This document shows, piece by piece, positions 42,378-45,860 of a stretch of 45,860 bases of DNA. Where the stretch lies: assembly GCA_964497615.1 (NCBI GenBank), contig CAZCEC010000051.1, positions 1 through 45,860 on the forward strand, written 5' to 3'. Source of the stretch: CAZCEC01 sp964497615 (GTDB lineage: Bacteria > Chloroflexota > Anaerolineae > Anaerolineales > UBA6663). Below the pieces are notes generated by a model. The model saw nothing but the letters and a program-made list of their open reading frames with translations, made no database searches and was not told where the DNA came from. Numbering within the stretch: the stretch's first letter is position 1; every line of letters begins with the position of its first letter. Position numbers and translations under genes: made by a program.

Positions 42378-43163
42378 ATGGGCCACTTGCGCCTTGGTAC
42401 TCTGCCAAAGACACGTCCGTGGCGAAAGGTAATGGGGCTTCTCGACCATGACCCGGGAGATGTCTCGACCATCGCAAGTGCTACCATACAAGCGGCAGGC
42501 GCTGAGCTTGACAAACTCAGGAGCGAGCCAAGTCTAGGGTACTGCTTCTGGCTCCTCACACGGATTACGTGGTCTGCTAGGCAGCCAGACTTCGCCTCAC
42601 GGCTCCATGACCTCGGCATTGACTTGGCCGGGTCGGTCTCTGCTTTGAGTTTTGTCTCAGCGGTATCTGATCATGCCCGGCGCCAATGCGCAACGTACCG
42701 GGGGTCCACGGCATTTAGGGATATCGCAAATGGCGCCCTAAAGCAGGCGCTGTCTCAGACTATCGGAACAGGCACACCGTCCCTGTTTGGAAGCACGCTG
42801 GCGGATGTTCAAGCGGCCTGCCGGCGCTACTCATCGAGACAGCAGTTCGGGCTGCTAGCGCGGCACTTCTTCTCGATCTTCACTGACCGATCACTGCGTT
42901 ACTTCATTGATAAAGAGCTGTCAAACCACATCGGGCCCGGAAGTAGGCTGCAGTCCATTGATGATGGCCGTGATTTCAGTGACGCGCTCGAGACGTATGC
43001 GTGGCAGACTTCAAAGATCGTAGAGGAGTTCGCGGCGGGGTGGTATTCGAAACACAATTGGCAGTCAGAGGGAGACATATCGGAGGCTGACGCCCGACGC
43101 TTCGTTGCCTATGGACTTCGCAAGTTCCAGATGGAGTTGGAGCGAGAGGAGAAAGCGCGATGA
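42378..43163 (+). CDS. Unknown protein paired with the QueC-like nuclease
   Basis: A 261-residue, mostly helical, soluble protein without a recognised motif. GGGGAG precedes the ATG with 8-bp spacing, and its stop overlaps the QueC-like start (ATGA), so the two are surely co-expressed. The position parallels the unknown partner (QatB) before QatC in Qat defence systems, but I cannot see convincing sequence similarity. Lower GC content than hsdM marks it as part of an inserted cassette. Confidence 0.6.
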   Translation: MGHLRLGTLPKTRPWRKVMGLLDHDPGDVSTIASATIQAAGAELDKLRSEPSLGYCFWLLTRITWSARQPDFASRLHDLGIDLAGSVSALSFVSAVSDHARRQCATYRGSTAFRDIANGALKQALSQTIGTGTPSLFGSTLADVQAACRRYSSRQQFGLLARHFFSIFTDRSLRYFIDKELSNHIGPGSRLQSIDDGRDFSDALETYAWQTSKIVEEFAAGWYSKHNWQSEGDISEADARRFVAYGLRKFQMELEREEKAR

Positions 43164-45010
43164 GCGACATTCTCCTGGCCTGCGACGGGGCAGCTCCGCC
43201 ATCAGGATGGAAGCGAAGGAAGTGGGACAAGAAGCTTGACCTGACGCATCAGGGACGCGCACCCACCTTCAACCTTAAGATCAATAACATCGAGGCAGCC
43301 ATTCTGCGCGATGTTGATCCCATCTCGAATGATTTGATCAGGCTGGCGAGCTATGTTTACATCGCGGATCAATCCGTTTCAAGAGGGCGACTGACGGACG
43401 TCTACGGGCATCATTGGGTGCGGGACCTATACTTTGCAGTACCTGTTTCTGACCCTGGCTTTTGGTCAAGGCCGGAGCTCAAGGATCAGCTCGTAGATAT
43501 CCTCAACTTCCTAACCGGCGACCGTTACACATTCCAATTCGTAAAAGGCACTCCGGCTGCAAGTCAGTTGACGCTAGACTTGCCCAGTAATCTCAGCCCA
43601 TATGATGGAGCCGACTCCGTAATGCTGCTATCGGGCGGGGCTGACAGTCTCAGTGCCCTTGTGGATATGGTCGTTAAGCAAGGCAAACGTCCAATCCTCG
43701 TGAGCCATCGCTCCATTCCAATGCTAGATGCTAGGCAGACGCGAATTGCCAATGCGCTGCGCCAGCACATTGTGTCTTGGCGGTTTCCACACATTAGCGT
43801 TTGGGTTCACCTGAAAGGTGCCGAGGCAAAAGAGTATACTCAGAGGAGCCGGTCATTTCTATACTGCGTGTTGGCGGCTGCCGTTGCTCATCAAACGAAA
43901 CTTAACGAAATATGTGTTGCTGACAATGGCGTGGTCAGCCTCAACTTGCCCAGAAATGCCCAACTGGTAGGCACTGCGGCCTCTCGGTCCACACACCCCA
44001 AATTCCTGCATGCAACGGAGTGTTTTCTGCAAGACGTTTTTGGGTCCCAAGTCCACTTATACAACCCGATACAGTTCCGTACCCGTGCTGAAACTGTCAG
44101 CCTGTTGCGCGACTCCGGCTGTCCCGAGTTGTTGCAGGAAACGGTTTCCTGCGCACACACACGTCAGGCAGCCATGACCCCTCACTGCGGTGTTTGTTCG
44201 CAATGTATCGACCGTCGCATTGGCACCTTGGCAGCGGGGATGGAGGAATTCGACTTAACTGAGCGGTATGAAAAGGATGTGTTTACGGATGAGTTGCCGG
44301 AAGGACCGGATCGTGCACAGGTTGAGGCATATGTTCGTTTTGCCCGCGATGTGGAGCACCTATCTGATCATGATTTGTTTCGCGACTATGTGGAGCTTTT
44401 CGACGCAATCATTCCCGGAGATCCCAACCCCGAGCGAACTGCGCAGGAGTGGATCAATCTGCTTCGAAGGCATGCCTCGCAGGTTCGGGCCGTCATTGAA
44501 GGACAGATTGCGGAGCACGGCCGATCCTTGTTCAACGCGACTCTACCTGGTCATTGCCTAATTCGCTTAGTTGCCGCTGGCTCGCATAACGAAAACCCAA
44601 GGCGTCGGTTCGCACTTAAAGTTGCCGACCGTCTGCGGCGCGGGATTCCGAAGGTCTTCCAGTCACGGCAACCTAAGAACGAGCATGAAGTCCAAGATGC
44701 GGCCGATGCGATTCTTTCTGCAGCTCAGGATGATTTCGACCGAGAGCTGCCCTTGCTTCCTTTCGCCGGGATATCGACGAAACCCGATTTCTCCAATAAT
44801 GCAATGCTCTTTATCGAGATGAAGTATCCGAAGACGCGTAGTCGCCTCAACGCTACGGTGACGGAAATGTCAAGTAGGCTGGTAATATACCGCCAGCAGC
44901 ACGCGTATGCCATGTTCGTGGTCTACGATCCACACCGCTGTATTTCGAGTGATGATGACTTTGTTGAGAGCTTTGTATCGGAGGAAAGCGTCGTTGTAGT
45001 CATCCGATAA
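43160..45010 (+). CDS. QueC-like PP-loop ATPase fused to a PD-(D/E)XK nuclease
   Basis: A 616-residue protein. The N-terminal half has the PP-loop motif SGGADS at 158-163 and a QueC-type zinc site, Cys331, Cys343, Cys346 and Cys349 (HCGVCSQC). QueC makes 7-cyano-7-deazaguanine from carboxy-deazaguanine, and QueC homologues are used in Qat and some CBASS defence systems. The C-terminal region has KPD with Asp543 and Glu553-Met-Lys555, matching a PD-(D/E)XK core. The fusion suggests that the PP-loop half activates or controls a nuclease. It sits between hsdS and hsdR, with lower GC content than hsdM and the hsdR start. Confidence 0.75.
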   Translation: MSDILLACDGAAPPSGWKRRKWDKKLDLTHQGRAPTFNLKINNIEAAILRDVDPISNDLIRLASYVYIADQSVSRGRLTDVYGHHWVRDLYFAVPVSDPGFWSRPELKDQLVDILNFLTGDRYTFQFVKGTPAASQLTLDLPSNLSPYDGADSVMLLSGGADSLSALVDMVVKQGKRPILVSHRSIPMLDARQTRIANALRQHIVSWRFPHISVWVHLKGAEAKEYTQRSRSFLYCVLAAAVAHQTKLNEICVADNGVVSLNLPRNAQLVGTAASRSTHPKFLHATECFLQDVFGSQVHLYNPIQFRTRAETVSLLRDSGCPELLQETVSCAHTRQAAMTPHCGVCSQCIDRRIGTLAAGMEEFDLTERYEKDVFTDELPEGPDRAQVEAYVRFARDVEHLSDHDLFRDYVELFDAIIPGDPNPERTAQEWINLLRRHASQVRAVIEGQIAEHGRSLFNATLPGHCLIRLVAAGSHNENPRRRFALKVADRLRRGIPKVFQSRQPKNEHEVQDAADAILSAAQDDFDRELPLLPFAGISTKPDFSNNAMLFIEMKYPKTRSRLNATVTEMSSRLVIYRQQHAYAMFVVYDPHRCISSDDDFVESFVSEESVVVVIR

Positions 45011-45024
45011 AGGCCAGTAGTCCA

Positions 45025-45417
45025 ATGTCTGAGCGCTCCGAAGTCCAAGAACCCATCCTCCGCTACGCCGCCGAGATCGGCTGGACGCGTGTTTCGAATG
45101 ACGCCGCGCTGAGCCTGCGCGGCGGCGAGGCGGGCTTGTTCTTAGGCGACGTGCTGTGCCAGAAGCTTGTCAGCCTGAATCCTGGCGTCAGCTTTGACCC
45201 CCAGGCCGTGCTCCGCCAGCTTGAAAACGTCCGCGCCGGTATCGAGGGCAACTACGAAACCTTGCTGTACCTGCGCGGCGAAAAGTCGGTTTACGACCCG
45301 GCGCAGAAGCGCGAGCTCAACCTGCGTCTGGTAGACTTCGGCAACCCTGGCGCGAATGTCACGTCACCGACGAGTGGGCGTACACCAACGGCCCGCACAC
45401 CAACCGCGCCGACGTGA
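45025..45417 (+). CDS. hsdR: HsdR, N-terminal fragment before a frameshift
   Basis: The first 111 or so residues of the type I restriction subunit: SERSEVQEPILRY, then GDVLCQKLVSLNPG and RELNLRLVDFGNPGANV. Family similarity stops at codon 45358, after which this frame reads unrelated Thr/Pro-rich sequence to the stop at 45417. The matching continuation lies in the next frame. Either hsdR is inactivated or the assembly has an error here. A tandem GTCACGTCAC sits at the break (45358-45367). The GC-rich composition matches hsdM. Confidence 0.88.
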   Translation: MSERSEVQEPILRYAAEIGWTRVSNDAALSLRGGEAGLFLGDVLCQKLVSLNPGVSFDPQAVLRQLENVRAGIEGNYETLLYLRGEKSVYDPAQKRELNLRLVDFGNPGANVTSPTSGRTPTARTPTAPT

Positions 45418-45860
45418 TGTTCCTGATCAACGGCCTCCCGGTCGCGCTGGTAGAGACCAAGGGCGCCAAGAAGTCCGATGGCATCGAGCGTGGGCTGGTG
45501 CAGGTGCGCCGCTACCACCGCGAAACGCCGGAGCTGGTGACGGCCCCGCAGGTGTGGGACATCACCCACTTCCACGACTTCTACTACGGCGTCACCTGGG
45601 CGCTGGAGCGTAAGGGCGTTTTCAACTGGCGTGCCGAAGAGCCGGGGAACTTTGAGCGCAAGGTCAAAGCCTTCTTCGAGCCGGCGCGCTTGCTGCGCGT
45701 GCTGCGCGATTACATCCTGTTCACCCGCAAGGACGACGAGCTGCGCAAGTTCATCCTGCGCCAGCACCAGACCCGGGCGGTAGAAAAAGTCGTCGCCCGC
45801 GCCCAGGATCCCGAGCGCCGTACCGGCCTGGTGTGGCACACGCAAGGCTCCGGCAAGACC
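45360..45860 (+). CDS. hsdR: HsdR, continuation after the frameshift (partial, runs off window)
   Basis: The reading frame beginning HVTDEWAYTNG at 45360 continues HsdR without a stop to the window edge. The nuclease core NRADVMFLINGLPVALVETK (Asp with E-x-K) is intact, followed by the linker region YYGVTWALERKG. The helicase Walker A HTQGSGKT ends exactly at base 45860. If read alone, the first ATG is 45417, inside the nuclease core. A 4-bp loss relative to an expected NVFHVTDEW reading would explain the shift. The rest of the motor lies outside the window. Confidence 0.85.

Noticed and set aside
1..45860. Integrase, transposase, tRNA, rRNA or CRISPR array
   Set aside because: No tyrosine or serine recombinase, insertion-sequence ends, tRNA cloverleaf or regularly spaced repeats were seen. 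Integration versus plasmid state cannot be decided from this window.

Overview
The window is GC-rich, and nearly every gene lies on the + strand in tightly overlapping operons (repeated ATGA stop/start overlaps). It looks like accessory DNA, either a conjugative plasmid or an integrative conjugative element, from a Chloroflexota bacterium (Anaerolineae-like). The taxonomic hint is indirect. It rests on Thr-Pro rich TPTP linkers in several exported proteins, and on a reduced secretion gene set that lacks VirB7/8/9/10-like outer-membrane parts. A run of ten N (39406-39415) shows that this is a scaffold with one gap.

Layout: (1) 1-2768, iteron-like repeats and a ParA / small membrane protein / ParB partition module. 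(2) 2779-11736, a lipoprotein, a TadG-like protein, two unknowns, then CpaB, CpaE/TadZ, TadA, TadB and TadC of a Tad (Flp) pilus. (3) 11938-12942, a lone minus-strand PiT-type phosphate permease with a degenerate first signature, sitting inside the pilus locus. (4) 13282-14876, Flp pilin, a perfect 15-bp hairpin, and three TadE-like pseudopilins. (5) 14885-22237, a minimal type IV secretion set: small membrane proteins (one VirB2-like), VirB6/TrbL-like, PrgI/VirB3-like, VirB4 and an M23 peptidoglycan hydrolase. (6) 22245-28018, coupling ATPase, a double replication-relaxation protein (putative relaxase) and a CHC2 primase. (7) 28029-34047, a regulatory block of two histidine kinases and two response regulators with a Cas4/AddB-like Fe-S protein, then a prepilin peptidase and a DnaB-like ATPase. 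(8) 34176-37059, an XRE regulator, an ImmA/IrrE protease, a seven-helix membrane protein and a squalene/phytoene synthase in one operon. (9) 37056-37143, a consensus promoter followed at once by two hairpins and a terminator, which suggests a small RNA of about 54 nt. (10) 37292-39395, an HNH nuclease and an AlbA_2/Schlafen-like protein. (11) 39458 to the end, a type I restriction-modification locus (hsdM, hsdS, hsdR). It is interrupted by an unknown gene plus a QueC-like PP-loop protein fused to a PD-(D/E)XK nuclease. hsdR is frameshifted and runs off the window.

Inferred working model: regions 2-7 form one conjugation machine. The Tad pilus parts (including TadA, which could stand in for the absent VirB11) and the VirB4/VirB6/VirD4 parts appear to be built and regulated together. 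The relaxase-like protein, primase and helicase would process the transferred strand, and the two-component block would control the system. Regions 8-11 are cargo: a lysogeny-switch-like regulator tied to isoprenoid synthesis, and a defence island. No integrase, tRNA or CRISPR array was found.
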